A stretch of DNA of 64,000 nt from Papio anubis (GCF_008728515.1 NC_044977.1:4239501-4303500); one strand, 5' to 3'. Shown: positions 12,790-25,665, counted from the stretch's first letter. A program made the numbers and translations. Notes: generated by a model from the sequence alone, not told the origin.

Positions 12790-13458
12790 TTCTTTCAATT
12801 ATATATAGTATATTTTAGTCATTGTGTTAAATTCAGATTCTAGAAGAATAGCTTTTTATCTGAGAATTTTAAAAATATTTCTTTCAAACCTCTGCAATTA
12901 CTAGTTTATTAGTATCACCCAGGACTCAGACGTTCACTAATCCTCCTGAAACTACATAAACAAATGCAAATGGAAAGAATCCAAGTCAAAATGATATAAC
13001 AAAACAGCACTTCCTCACAAAAGCGTGTAAAATTACAAGAACGCTATTTTAAAATATGGGCGCTTTAAGAAAACAATAATCTCAAAAAACAAAAAACTGA
13101 CACATTGTTTTCTAAACTGCAAAGTAGATAAACATGACTAATGAATAAGTTTGGGTTTTGTTAAAAAAAAAGATTTCAAATACATTGAGTAATTAATACT
13201 GAGATGCAAAATTTGTCTTCTTTTCTCCTATTTGATTTATAAAGGGGCAAAACATAATATAGGAAAATATACCCTATTTTAAATGCAGTATCTTCATTTC
13301 AAAGCTGGCCCAATTAATTAAAAAAACTTATAATGGAGAGTCTCAGCCTCCTGAGCAGTCCATATTTAGATAAATGGGAAAAGACAACGACAGCCAGTAT
13401 TTTCAGTCTTCACTGAGACTAACATCAACTAAATACTTAATATGCAGTCTTGTATTTT

Positions 13459-13753
13459 GTTAAATATTTATTTATTTATTTGTTTGTTTATTTTTTGAGA
13501 CGGAGTCTCACTCTGTCTCCCAGGCTGGAGTGCAGTGGCGCGATCTAGGCTCACTGCAAGCTCCACCTCCCGGGTTCACGCCATTCTCCTGCCTACAGGC
13601 GCCCGCCACTAGGCCCGGCTAATTGTTTGTATTTTTAGTGGAGACGGGGTTTTACTGTGTTGACCAAGATGGTCTCGAACTCCTGACCTCGAGATCCGCC
13701 CGCCTCGGCTTCCCAAAGTGCTGGGATTACAGGCGTGAGCCCCCGTGCCCGGC
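13459..13753 (-). mobile_element. AluY-like SINE with internal deletion
   Basis: Antisense Alu with its T-rich tail at 13459-13494 and the usual right-then-left monomer order. The 'CTGCAAGCTCC.CCTCCCGGGTTCACGCC' block is AluY-like. About 25 bp ('cagcctcccgagtagctggga') is missing at about 13594. Target-site duplications flank it: TGCAGTCTTGTATTTT at 13443-13458 and TGCAGTCTTGCATTTT at 13754-13769. It sits inside the HMGB1 retrocopy 3'UTR and so is younger than that insertion. Confidence 0.95.
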
Positions 13754-14173
13754 TGCAGTCTTGCATTTTAAGCTCACACTTTTGGTGATACAATCTCAGG
13801 TCTTCTTTGATATTGGAACTGCAAAATATAGCTGCTATTACATATAAAGATCAGAACATAGTTTTCTATTAGTCCTTTAAGGACAGACTTAAAATGTTTG
13901 ACTCGAATATCCCCATGCTGTAAATAGATTGGTTACTCTTCAGTTTGTAAATATAAGTGGGCCATGTGAAATTTGTTGTCAACTGATCAAGATTTAATCC
14001 ATGCATTTAGTTATGGACGTAAACTGCCTCAATTTAACTATTTACCCCCCATCATGATAGGTAGAGTATGTAGACGAAAGCTTTTTATCAGCTAACTATA
14101 TGAAAGGATAAACACTGTAATAATTCACGTGCTCCTAAATGGGCAAAAGCAAAAGACTAGCTTCCTCTCAGGA

Positions 14174-14222
14174 AAAAATAAATAAATAAATAAATAATAA
14201 AAATAAATGAAATAAATAAATC
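14174..14222. repeat. (AAAT)n microsatellite
   Basis: A run of AAAT units with interruptions. It lies inside the HMGB1 retrocopy 3'UTR, where I do not expect such a run in the parent gene, so it is probably a later local expansion. Confidence 0.85.
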
Positions 14223-14706
14223 AGACTTATGAAAAGGACAATACTAAAAAACAAAAAATTGTATTTACTTAGTAGCATTCAGAATGTCAGCAAAACAGCT
14301 GCATTTTTTTTTTTTGCAATCTCCAAGTGGTATTTAGTTAACAGAAAAACAATTATTTCATAGATTCCACATCAAAGACAACTGATGAAAGATGAAAAAA
14401 CCACTATCTCCATATGTAACTAATTTGTGCTGCACACTAACAAGAAGCTGCTTTGAATTTCCAGCCAATTTACAACCCCCACACTATACTAGGCAAGGTT
14501 AGTGGCTATAGAAAATACCACCAGGACAGGGCTATCTAAAGACACATTTGGTAATGTGCTAACTATACATAAAAAGACACTTTACATTTTGAAAACAAAA
14601 CTTCCACAGCCTTACATTTCAATTTTCTTCTTTAAAGGGAGTGAATTGCGTACAGGGGGGTTAGTTGCTTTATAGACCAGAAAAAAAAAACTGTGCTAGA
14701 ACCAAC

Positions 14707-15288
14707 TTATCCATCATCATCTTCTTCATCATCTTTCTTCTCCTCATCCTCTTCATCTTCCTCATTTTCCTCTTCTTCCTTCTTTTTCTCGGGTTTTTCA
14801 GCCTTGACGACTCCCTTTTTGCTGCATCAGGTTTTCCTTCAGCTCAGTCTGCAGGGATATCCTTTTACATTTTTCCTTCAGCTTCACAGCCTTCTTTTCA
14901 TAGGGCCGCTTGTCATCTGCAATAGTGTTATTCCTCTTCTCTCCCAGGTTCCTGACAACGTCACCAATGGATAGGTCAGGATATTCTCCTTTGATTCTTG
15001 GGTGATTCGGGGAACAGAACAAGAAAAAGACTGAAGAAGGCCTCTTGGGTGTGGTGGGATCCTTGAGCTTCTTTTTTGTCTTTCCACTAGGATTCTCTTT
15101 TATAATGGGCCTTGTCTGCCTTTGCCATGTCTTCACATTTTTCTTTCTCGTCAGTAAACATGGTCTTCCACCTCTCTGAAGTTGAGTGAAACATGTGGGT
15201 GCTTCCCCTTTTGCTCGTCCCAAGTTTGCACAGAGAATACCTATGGTGACATTTTGTGTCTCAGCTTCTCAGGATCTCTTTGGCCCGT
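14707..15288 (-). pseudogene. HMGB1 retrocopy coding remnant
   Basis: The start codon is changed to ACG (15286-15288) and the stop TAA is kept (14707-14709). The remnant is 582 bp against 648 bp for a 215-residue HMGB1 ORF, so there is net loss of about 66 bp plus frameshifts. Box A is badly damaged. Box B is recognisable in the 14798-15223 reading frame ('[18 protein letters not shown]', '[19 protein letters not shown]', '[17 protein letters not shown]'). The acidic C-terminal tail survives only as a GA-rich (minus-strand) tract at 14710-14795. No functional HMGB protein can be made. The plus-strand Ser/Phe-rich ORFs at 14665-14974 are antisense shadows of the acidic tail. Confidence 0.92.
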
Positions 15289-15400
15289 GTTTAGTTATTC
15301 TCCCTCTATGAGGCACAGAGTGGCAGAGTGCCCATCCGACTCTCACTTGCCCCAGTGCTGTCTCTATGGCGTTCAATGTACTGCAATGGCTGAATCAATG

Positions 15401-16931
15401 CGAAGTAAAAATGCTATCATGAGTCATATCATTACAAAGTTTTTTTGGGTTTTGCCCTTTTTATTTTGATACAGTGATCTTGATTCTAGAAATATTTGAG
15501 AATCATATTTTGGATCTATTGCTTCACCCATGGCATGACTTCTGTCAAACAAGTTGACCTAAATCTGTTTCATGATTTCTCACTTTACCTGCAAACTGAA
15601 TACTGAATCACCAATAATAAGAATATCAGAAACTCCTCTCTTTACGAGAGACAATGTAACATTTATGACACCATGAGTGTCATTTACCTAAGGTGTTTTA
15701 TATTTTCAGATCAACTAAGACAATTGAAGTCTCATCTAATTGTCCATACTTAGCTCTTAGGTCATTTGACTCAATATTGATGGAATAGTTAATCTGGTAT
15801 TATGTAAGTTTCCCTAAAATATGTTATTAAAACCAATATAAAGTATGGAATATCAATTTTGGTTTTACAGTCTCTACAAGTCTTAAATGCTTCTGTCTTA
15901 GGATATTTTGTTAATTAAACATAATTACGAATCTTTTAAAATTATGTCAGGAAAATAAAGTTTCATATCTGCTTAAACACATAAATTCATGTGAAACTTA
16001 AATAATTTTATATTAGTTTAATTGTAGTAAAAGCACAGATTAAACCCATATTTATATTATCAACAATGTCAATAATTTTTTTTGAAATAGTATATTTATT
16101 ATAGCAATTCCTGTTAGGAATAATAGAATATTATTTGTTTTTAACCCATAATATATATGAATCTCCACCAAAAATAACTTACTGACAACCAGCAAATAAA
16201 TAATCATCACAATAGAGAATAACTATCCTTTTAAAAGGTATTTTTTGCATAGTGTGTATAATTTTCACTGTATTTGCACATACTTCACTCACTTTTCTTC
16301 CATTCATAACCCTTTAAATAGATAAGACAGATAATAAGAGAATAGAACAGATAGAGAGTGATTTTGTAACTTTTGTCCAAGGTCATCCAAATAATTAATG
16401 ACAGAGACAAGTATAGAACAAAAATTACTGAACTAATGTAACATACATGTAAATGGTTAGACGATAGTTATGCAGGAAATCTATGAAAAAGCAAGTAGAG
16501 AGCTTTTAACCCCAGTTTATGCAGTGGACGCATTTGATTGTGAATCTCAATAATGAACCAAAAGGACAAAAACAGACTGTAAGATCATATTTACCTGTTT
16601 AAAACCAGCTGGTTTCTCACCCTTTTTATTGCAGCAGTGGCAAACATTCTCAGGAGATGAAGTTTTTTTGTTTAAGAAATTTTGTAGAAAGTATTATATT
16701 AGCAGAAAACACTCATATTCAAAGAAAACACTTTGAGAGTCTCACCTGCAGAGTTCAACAGGACGGAGAACAGGACTATGAACAACTAACCAGAAGAAAA
16801 AAAAAAATGTGGTATCTGAAATCTGTGTAATAAAATAGATAAGTTATCTATGTTAAAACACAGCATTTAGACCAATCCAAAAACTGTTCCACAATGCAAG
16901 GGGCTATCAGGGTCAGGACAAGTGATCTGCA
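15401..16931. other. Unassigned AT-rich DNA
   Basis: No gene or repeat family recognised. There is a short A run at about 16796-16808. A partial extra match to the following tandem unit ('GGGTCAGGACAAGTGATCTG', about 16910) suggests the tandem has an older, decayed neighbour. Confidence 0.4.
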
Positions 16932-17043
16932 GGGTCAAGAGATGTGGCCCCATGGAGACGACAGCCATCTTATAAACTATGTTCTGAGGGTCAGGAGATG
17001 TGGCCCCACGGAGACCACGGCCATCTTATAAACTACGTTCTGA
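16932..17043 (+). repeat. Tandem duplication, 56-bp unit x 2
   Basis: Copies at 16932-16987 and 16988-17043, each GGGTCA(A/G)GAGATGTGGCCCC followed by a shared tail ending ACGTTCTGA or ATGTTCTGA. They differ at about six positions, several of them CpG-type (CATGG/CACGG, ACGACA/ACCACG). The sequence is much more GC-rich than its surroundings. Confidence 0.92.
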
Positions 17044-17869
17044 GTATCTGGAATCCTTAAACCTCCACTCAGCGGGCCCTGTTCATTGATCTGCTTTCAG
17101 GACTTGTGCCTCTTTCCCAGGATAATCCTCCGGAGGGTAGACCACTAAGGCCCAAAGGATACTCAGAAGAAGTCCTTTTATCTGGAGGGGGGGTGTTGGA
17201 TAAACTAGGATGTTCCCATGTGAATACTTGAGGGCTTTCACCACCTAGAAGGGAGTCAAAGTTATAAAGGAATCTCCTTGAGTTGTCAGGTTTCAGCATG
17301 AAACCGAAAAGACTGAGAATTTCTATCTTCAGTCTGTCTTCCAGGTCATTAGGAAGGTATGTTTTCAAGGTAAAGTGCTAGATATAGTGCATTCAATCTT
17401 TTTTTTACCTTGATTTAAAACTTTTAGATATTTGGACATGAAGTATACAGCCCTCCCTTTATACCATTAACCCAGGCTCCATGAGTATCAGGTATAGCTA
17501 ATTCTGCAGGCTTGTAGCTATTATACATCTAATTAAAAGTTAATACCAATTTTTCCACTTTGATGAAAGTGCTATTATTAATTCCCTATGCCACTGTCTT
17601 ATTACAAGACCATGATTATTTCCCACTTGTCCTATGGCACCTGCTTAGACTGAGATCACCCAATCCTCATTTCATCCTCCAACCTCAGGCCTCTTACCTT
17701 GCTGGCTAAATGCATTTAATTGTAATTAATTAACATAAATTTTGATAATAGCATTCTGTAACTAAAAATAACAGTATGATTCCTTCTTTATTATAGAGTT
17801 GCCTTCAAAATATTTAATGTGGCACAAAAAGACATATTTCAAAGTCTCATATTTAACCATGATCTATGG
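17044..17869. other. Unassigned, possible old LTR-type sequence
   Basis: 17044-17400 is GC-balanced and contains a 99-codon minus-strand ORF (17069-17368) with no recognisable motif. Its composition, continuous with the tandem duplication, suggests an interspersed element I cannot name. 17400-17870 is ordinary AT-rich sequence with nothing seen. Confidence 0.3.
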
Positions 17870-18110
17870 TTTCTTGACTTCTGTATCTTTGCAAGTATTG
17901 CTCCTTTTACCTGGAAACTGTTTCCTATTTTCTCAGCCTGAATAATGCGGACTCATCCTTCAAGATTCAACTCATGCTTTATCTCCTCTATGAAGTTTTT
18001 CTGTGTCCTTCAGACTGAGTTAGGTGCTGTTCTTTGTGCTCCCACCCATGCATATTTCCATCATTGCTTACTGTTGTTACCAATTTTTTTCTGTCAATTA
18101 TAGAATATAA
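17870..18110 (+). mobile_element. L2 LINE 3' fragment
   Basis: Follows the L2 3' region: 'TACCTGGAAACTGTTTCC...CTCATCCTTCAAGATTCAACTCATGC...CTCCTCTATGAAGTTTTTCTGTGTCCTTCAGACTGAGTTAGGTGCTGTTCTTTGTGCTCCCA'. This matches the order of the L2 consensus ('CATCCTTCAAGACTCAGCTCAAG...GAGTTAGGTGC...TGTGCTCCCAT'). The coding frame is not conserved. Confidence 0.8.
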
Positions 18111-19929
18111 GCAATTTAAGATTAGTGGCTATGCTGTTTTACTTTATTTGTGAAATCATTATACAAACATTTGTTCAGATCTGCTCTAATCCATATACTG
18201 TGCAAATCACTGGCTATATAGTGAGAAAATACACAGGCCTTGTCATTGAGAATGCAACAGAAAAACATGCTTACAGTCTCTAGGCACTGTGATGTGGGCT
18301 TAGATGGAGTTAAGTACAGATTGTCATAGCAGCTCAAAAATGTCTACCTATTTTTTCCCCCCAGGGGAGGAGGCACCCTGCAGAAAGGGGTCTAGGCTGA
18401 GACCTGTGTAGGATTAATGTCTGATAGACCCATGCTTGGTACATAACATGCATATAACACACCCTTTGTAATCACTGCATTTACATTAATCCAAGAACAC
18501 GACAAACCTGCTGTGCTCTGGCGTGGGCAGTAGAAGTTATAAAAGTAAACAGGGTAGAACCATGAGGATGAAAGAAGTACTGATGAGAATTAGGACAAAG
18601 CCATGCTCCAGCCACTCTAGGCTGAGAAAGCATGATCAGGAGAGCCAAAATAGCTGATTGAGAAAATATATAGACCATTTATCTCAGAATTCTACATATC
18701 TATATCATACATATATTATATAATTCACAGCCTATTTTAAAGAAGGTAAAGCCTTTAATTTTTTGGTTCACAGGAATGGCAGTCATCCTTGTCTCTGGAA
18801 TGGGATAAAAAATGATGCTAGAAAAAAAAATGTAAAAAGACAGTAATTACAATTAATGTAATTACAATTAATGTAATTAAAATTAATGTAAATGTAATAT
18901 ACACAGATTTAAATAACTGCATAGAACTATTTAAGATTCATTCTATATGATGGGTTCAGGTTTTCTCTACTCTTTATTGATTATGTTTATAATATAATGT
19001 CTCAATTTAAAAATCAGCTATTGTTAAGAGGCAGATATTTACTTGTAAAAACTAACATAAGTACGCAGTCAGCATTTTTGAAGAGTAAGAAAATGAGTAA
19101 ATACAACCTCTTATCGAAAGATGCCAAAAATATGACTATTCCATTTTATATGTGTAACACCTAACATAGTCTCCTTCCTTTCTGAGCAAATCACAATTGG
19201 GAAATTTGTAAAATTAGCCTCTGGCACATCCTTGAATAAATATAATTGGATCTGTAACAAATCATACCATGAGAATAAGACTTTGTCTACATGACCACTG
19301 CTGATTTTAGTAATGACCATTTCCCAAAGCAATCTTAAAAGTAGTTTTACTAGTGGATCATACCTGAATATAGTAGATTTACAAGTTAGCTTAGACCGTG
19401 GTACTTCAGGACATAGAATAGGCTTAAGTCAAATATTTTGTTAATATAATTTACTAAAGACAGTTGAAAAAAAAAAAACAGTTTTCAATCTATTTAGTGA
19501 ACCTCTCTGAATACATGTGATTGAAGAAATAATCTTACATTTATTTCAAAATATTAAAATTGTTTTTGGTATTTCGTTAAATATTATTCACATTGAACAT
19601 AAAGTATCTTTAGTGTATCTGGTCAAATAAAAGAGTACATGTATATAAGTTTTGAAAAATATATATTTAATTGTTACATTCTGTTCCCTTTATTGTCAGA
19701 TATATAACCTGACCCCACCAAAAATCTTAACAATAATAAACTTTATAACAGAAAACTATGCAGCTTTAGTACATAATAAACTGGACATTTGAATTATACA
19801 TTTGTATTCTTCAATAAATATACTGCAATTAATAGAGAGAGATGGAACTAGAAAGTATAATATAAAAGATTTATAAGACGCATCAAGCAGTCACAAATGT
19901 GACTTGCTATGAATCTTAATTTAAACAAA
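18111..19929. other. Unassigned AT-rich DNA
   Basis: No gene or repeat that I can support apart from the 15-bp minisatellite at 18844-18888. ORFs here (for example 18122-18337 and 19111-19332, minus) are short and featureless. Confidence 0.4.
18844..18888 (+). repeat. Minisatellite, 15-bp unit x 3
   Basis: Three tandem units TAATTACAATTAATG (third: TAATTAAAATTAATG), with a partial fourth. Each unit contains overlapping TAAT/ATTA homeodomain-type cores, a by-product of composition that could still bind such factors. Confidence 0.92.
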
Positions 19930-22325
19930 TAGATTACAACAAAATTCAATGTCTTTTCAAGGTAAAAACTCAACAAATTAAGTATATTAGAAATATACCT
20001 CAATATAATAGAGGACTAATATGACAGACTCACAGCTAACGTTATGCAGAAAAACAATGAAAAATTGAAAGCTTTTCCTCTAAGATCAGGAACAAGACAA
20101 GATTGCCCATCTTATGACTTCTATTAAACATAGTTCTGGAAGCACTATCCAGAGCAGTTAGTTAACAAAAAAAGAATAAACTGCATATAAATCATAGAGG
20201 ATGAAGTTAAATGTTCTCTGCAGACATGATTGTAAATATAGAAAACTCTGAAGAATCCATCTAAAATCTGTTAGAACTGTTAAACAAATTTAGTAGAGTT
20301 GCAGGATACAAAATAAAAATACAAAAATTAATTGTTTTTATATACTAACAATGAATTATCCAAAAAATAAACAAAATAATCCCATTCACAATACACCAAA
20401 AAGAATAAATATTTAGGAATAAATTTAACCAAGCAGATAAAAGATCTGTAGACTTACAAGTAGAAGACATTGATAAAAGAAATTGAGGAAAACACAAATA
20501 AATAAAAAAATTCCATGTTCATAGATTGCAATAGTTAATATTGTTAAAATATCCATACTATCTACAATTATCTACTAATTCAATTTAATATCTATAAAAA
20601 TTCCAATGGCATTTTTCACAGAAATAGAAAGAAGTCTTCAAAGTCTTCCAATTTTAATGAAGTCATGAGTAGCTAATGCGATTTTGAGCAACAACAAACC
20701 CGGAGGCACCATACTTTCTAATTTCAAACTATGTTACAAAGCTCTAGTAATCAAAACAGTGTGGTACTGGCATTAAAGTAGACACACAGACCGGTAAGAA
20801 AAAAATAGAGAGCCCAGAAATAAACCCATGCATATTCAGTCAACAAATCATTGAAAAGAATGCCAGGAATGAATTATGGGGAAAGGGTAGTGTTGGGAAA
20901 ACTGGATATCCACATGAAAAATAATAAAATTATATTATAAAACATTAATAAAATTATATTGCCCCAAAATTAACTTGACATGGATTAAGTCTTAACTGTA
21001 AGACTTGAAACAGAAAACTCCTAGAAGAAAACATAGGGAAAGTGTTCCTTGATACCGACTTTGACAATGAATTTTTTGGTATGACACCATAAGTACAGGC
21101 AACAAAAGCAAAAATAAACAAGTGGGACTACATTAAACTAAAAGCTTCTTCACAGCAAAAGAAATGATCAACAAAATGAAAAGACAATTTTAAAAATGTG
21201 AGAAACTATTTGCAAAAAACATATCTGATAAAGGAATAATATCCCGAATCTATAAGGAGATTGTACAACACAATAGCAAAAAAGATAAAAAAGAAGAAGA
21301 AGAAGAAAAAAGCACCTGATTAAAAAATAAAATGGGCACAAACCTTGAATGCACATTTTTCAAAAGAAGACTCACAAATAGCCAAGAGGTATATGTAAAG
21401 GTGTTCAATAACACTATTCATCAGGAAAATGTAAATCAAAAGCATAATGAGATATCACCTCAAATGGGTCAGAATGGCTATAAATAAAATGACAAAAGAT
21501 AACAAATGTTGGCAAGGGTATGGAGAACAGGAGACCCTTGCACACCATTAGTGGGAATGTAAATTGGTACACCCATTATGGAAAACAGTAGAAAGGTTCC
21601 TCAAGAAATTAATATTATAACTACCAGATAATTATTTAATTTCACTTGAGTATACATCCAAAACAAATGACATCAGTATCTCAAAGAGATAGCTGCACCC
21701 ACATGTGTACTACAGTTTTTTCAAAATATCCAAAATATGCAGTCTGTCTATTGACATGTAAATGGATTGAAAAAAAAATGTGGTATGTTTGTGTGTGTGT
21801 GTGTGTATGTGTGTATACAATGGAATATTATTCAACCATAAAAAGAAAGAAACCTTACCATTTGTTACAGATGGTTGAACTTGGAGGATATCAGGCTAAG
21901 TGAAATAAGCCAGATGGGGAAAGACAAATATTGTATAGCCTTCCTTATATGTATACTCTAAAAATGTCAGACTCACAGAAACAGTAAGTTTTAGAAGCAT
22001 GGTTGCCAGGGGCAAGGGATGGAGGTGGCGGAATTAGGGAGATGTCAGTAAAAGAATACCCACATTCAGTTACCCACTCATTTACAATGAGTAAATTTTG
22101 GGGATCTTATGTACAACATGATGACTCTAGTTAATAATACTGTATTGTTTGGCTGAATTTTCCTAAGAGAATAATGAATGTTAAGTGTCCTCACCATACC
22201 CCCCCACCACACACACACAATTAATGGTGATAAATGTGTTAATGTGGTAATCGTTATATATTGTATACCTGTATCAAATAATTGTGTAAACAATTTTTGT
22301 CAATAATTTTTCTCAATAAAACTGG
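19930..22325 (+). mobile_element. L1M-type LINE, ORF2 3' half plus 3'UTR
   Basis: Degenerate LINE-1 ORF2 starts near the 'ISIDAEKAFDKIQ' region (about 19930). It continues through 'RSGTRQDCPS' (about 20090) and the thumb region to the C-terminal 'YTMEYYSTIK' motif (21817-21846). The 3'UTR ends in 'TATATTGTATACCTGTATCAAATAATTGTGT' and 'CTCAATAAAACTGG', typical of L1MA/L1MB-type ends. Stops and frameshifts throughout make it inactive. A GAA-rich run (21293-21310) and a GT run are internal. Confidence 0.88.
21788..21814 (+). repeat. (GT)n microsatellite inside L1
   Basis: About a dozen GT units with one TATG interruption, just upstream of the 'YTMEYYSTIK' codons of L1 ORF2, where L1 copies often carry TA/TG-rich expansions. 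Confidence 0.9.
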
Positions 22326-22391
22326 AAAAAGAGACAAATGAAACAAATACAAATAATCTTTAAAACATTATGAAATTTATTAAATATACTC

Positions 22392-22725
22392 ATGCCTCAA
22401 TATACATGAGAGATTGGTTCTAGGACCCCATGTGGATACCAAAATGCACAGACGCTCAAGTACTTTATGTTACATTATGTAGTATTTTAATATAACCTAT
22501 ACATAGCCTCCTGCATAATTTAAGTCATTTCCAGATTACTTATAATATCTAATACAATGTAAATACTACGTAAATAGTGAATTCATTGCTTAGGTAGTAA
22601 TAATAAAAAAAGAAGTTTGTATATGTTTAGTAAAGAGGCAACTATCATTTAAAAAAATATTTCCAATTCATGGTTGGTTGAATCCACAGATGTGGAACTC
22701 ATGGATATGGAGGGTCAACTGCAAT
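22392..22725 (+). mobile_element. Tigger-family (TcMar) non-autonomous DNA transposon
   Basis: The left end 'CCTCAATATACATGAGAGATTGGTTCTAGGACCCC' and 'GATACCAAAATGCACAGACGCTCAAGT' and the right end 'GGTTGGTTGAATCCACAGATGTGGAACTCATGGATATGGAGGGTCAACTG' match the ends of MER2/Tigger-like elements. The interior has the 'TAACCTATACATAGCCTCC' and 'CTAATACAATGTAAATAC' words. It does not code for a transposase. The exact sub-family needs a database comparison. Confidence 0.8.
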
Positions 22726-23662
22726 CAGAAATTTGAATACTAAAACTGATAGTTAATAATAGTCAAGTTTGTTGTTAAATTATTTAGATCTGATAATGAT
22801 ATTGTGAGCACACCATAAAAATAGAACCCTTATATTTTAGAGGTAAACAAGAAATACTGAAAAATTATAGTTTGGGATTAGTTTCAAAATAATATGGAAG
22901 GAGGATGTCAGATAGTATTGATTACGAGTTGATAATTTTTGAAGCTCGGTAATGAGTTCACAGAAGCTCCCTGATATATTATGTATAGTTTTATAAGTTT
23001 GAAATATTCCCTCACAAAGCCAAAAAGAAATATGTTGCCATAATACAGATTGATTGTCTCTGAGATAATAACACAGAATTTTAATAAAATTGTTGGTATT
23101 CTCATTGTACTCTAATCAAAAGAAAAAAATAAACAATGTTTAACCTGATTTGTTTTTTCACCAAAATAAAAAAAGAAAAGCAAATGGAAATTCAAAATAA
23201 TAGCTCTAATTTATTTGGTTTCTTTATTGTGTTCTGTAATATATTCAGTGTGGAAATCAAATTATCTTATTTAATTTTTATAACAACCCTACATTAGATG
23301 CTAGTAGCTGAGCTTCAAGGATTGGGAAAACCAGGATTACTCAAATATTTTCAGTTCTAAAGTCAGGAATTTTATCTCATGCCATATTTGACAAGATCTT
23401 TTGATTTGAAAGTGCCTATCTTTCACTGATCATATAATTAAAATACATAAACAATTAAATGAATATGTGCAAAATCAATTGGGAAAATAAAATATATCTA
23501 TTTGGATTTATTTAGAAAGTTAAAAACTGTAGGACTTTCAACCAGACAAGGATTTAATATAGAAAGTTATGTACTTTCAAAATGATTGGGAATGCTGTAG
23601 ACACAAAGGTCAAGAGTCTACCACTGAACTATCCATTTCAAGGGCACTCAAGTATAGCTAGT
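22726..23662. other. Unassigned AT-rich DNA
   Basis: No gene, repeat family or regulatory site that I can defend. Confidence 0.4.
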
Positions 23663-24432
<770 letters not shown>

Positions 24433-25565
24433 TGGGATCCCTATGCTGCTTCTACCTGCTCCCACTGCCATGGCCACTGGCAGCCAAAAGCTGAGGACTA
24501 CCCTGGAATCTTGAGCCTGGCCTCCACTAGAACATCTCTCTGAATTTTGATACTAGCAGCAATAGCAGCGAGCAGATGAGCTCTTTCTGAATTTGCCCAT
24601 CCAAATAATTCACGTCCAGTACTCTAAATGCAACGGATAGTGGGATCTTAGTTGTAAACTTTCTAATTAGTTTGATACATCAAGATACAGACAATGACAA
24701 ATGAATGGTTAAACGTGCAAATCAGTAAAGGTGAAACACCACATAGCAGAACGAAAGACAAAAACCTTATCATCTCAATAGATGCAGAGAATGCATTTGA
24801 CAAAATTCAACATCCCTTCATAATAAAAACTTGCAACAATGTAGGTATAAAATGAATATATCTCAACACAATAAAGACCATATATGACAAACCCACTGCT
24901 AATATTATGCTAAACAGGGAAATGTTTAAAGCTTTTCCCCTAAGAACTGGAATGAGACAAGGATGCTCACTTTCATCACTCTTACTCAACATAGTACTGT
25001 AAGTATTAGTTAGAGTAATTAGGCAAGAGAAAGACATAAAGGACATTCAAATTCAAAAAAGAGGAAGTCAAAATGTCTGTTTCCAGATGACATAATCTTA
25101 TATAGAGAAAAACCTAACGACTCCAATGACTACAACAAAAACCCCTCAGAACTTATCAACAAATTCAGTAAAGCTGCATAATACAAAATCAACATATACA
25201 AATTAGTAACATTATTATACATCAGTAATGAACTAGCTGAAAGCAATCCCATTTATAATAGCTACAAAAAATAAAAATAAATAAAATAAAATACGTAGGA
25301 ATAAATTTAACCAAGGAGGTAAAAATCTCTACAATTAAAATTACAAAACATTGATGAAAGAAATTGAAGGGAACACACAAAATTGAAAAGACATCCCGTA
25401 TTCATGGTTTGAAGAATTAATGTTGTTCAATTGTCCATACTATTCAAACCAATCTACAGATTAAATGCAATGCATATCAAATTACAAATGTCATTCTTCA
25501 AATAAATAAAAAATCTCAAGATCTATATAAAGCCACAAAAGACATTGGACAACCAAGGAAACATC

Positions 25566-25665
25566 TAATGTACCCCATAAATATATACACCTATCATGTA
25601 CCCATAATTTTTTTAATACAAAATTAAAATTTTTTTTAAATGCTTATTAAAAAAGAAGAAATTCT
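25566..25665 (+). mobile_element. Very short L1 3'-end insertion within L1
   Basis: 'TGTACCCCATAAATATATAC' followed by 'ACCTATCATGTACCCATAAT' and an A/T-rich tail is the terminal 3'UTR of L1PA/PB elements. Here it lies in the middle of ORF2, between codons equivalent to '..NHKRHW..' and 'LSKKNKAEGITLPDL'. So about 70 bp of L1 3' end plus a tail of about 30 bp was inserted by itself. Confidence 0.7.

Larger units (their letters stand above)
12790..15400 (-). pseudogene. HMGB1P: Processed pseudogene of HMGB1 (long-3'UTR transcript)
   Basis: Intronless retrocopy of the high mobility group box 1 mRNA. HMGB1 is a chromatin protein with two HMG boxes and an acidic tail. Read on the minus strand, 15400-15289 resembles the HMGB1 5'UTR, ending in the characteristic AATAACTAAAC just before the start. 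15288-14707 is the broken CDS. 14706 down to about 12790 follows the long HMGB1 3'UTR, including 'GTTGGTTCTAGCACAG', the 'CCTGTCCTGGTGGTATTTTC' stretch and the 'AGTATTGTCCTTTTCATAAG' stretch. An Alu (13459-13753) and an AAAT-type microsatellite (about 14174-14222) lie inside the 3'UTR part. Both ends are approximate and no target-site duplication was located. Confidence 0.88.

Noticed and set aside
14665..14974. Two Phe/Leu- and Ser-rich plus-strand ORFs
   Set aside because: They are antisense readings of the Asp/Glu tail of the HMGB1 pseudogene.
17069..17368. 99-codon minus-strand ORF as retroviral or host protein
   Set aside because: No conserved motif could be recognised. It may be part of an unnamed repeat.
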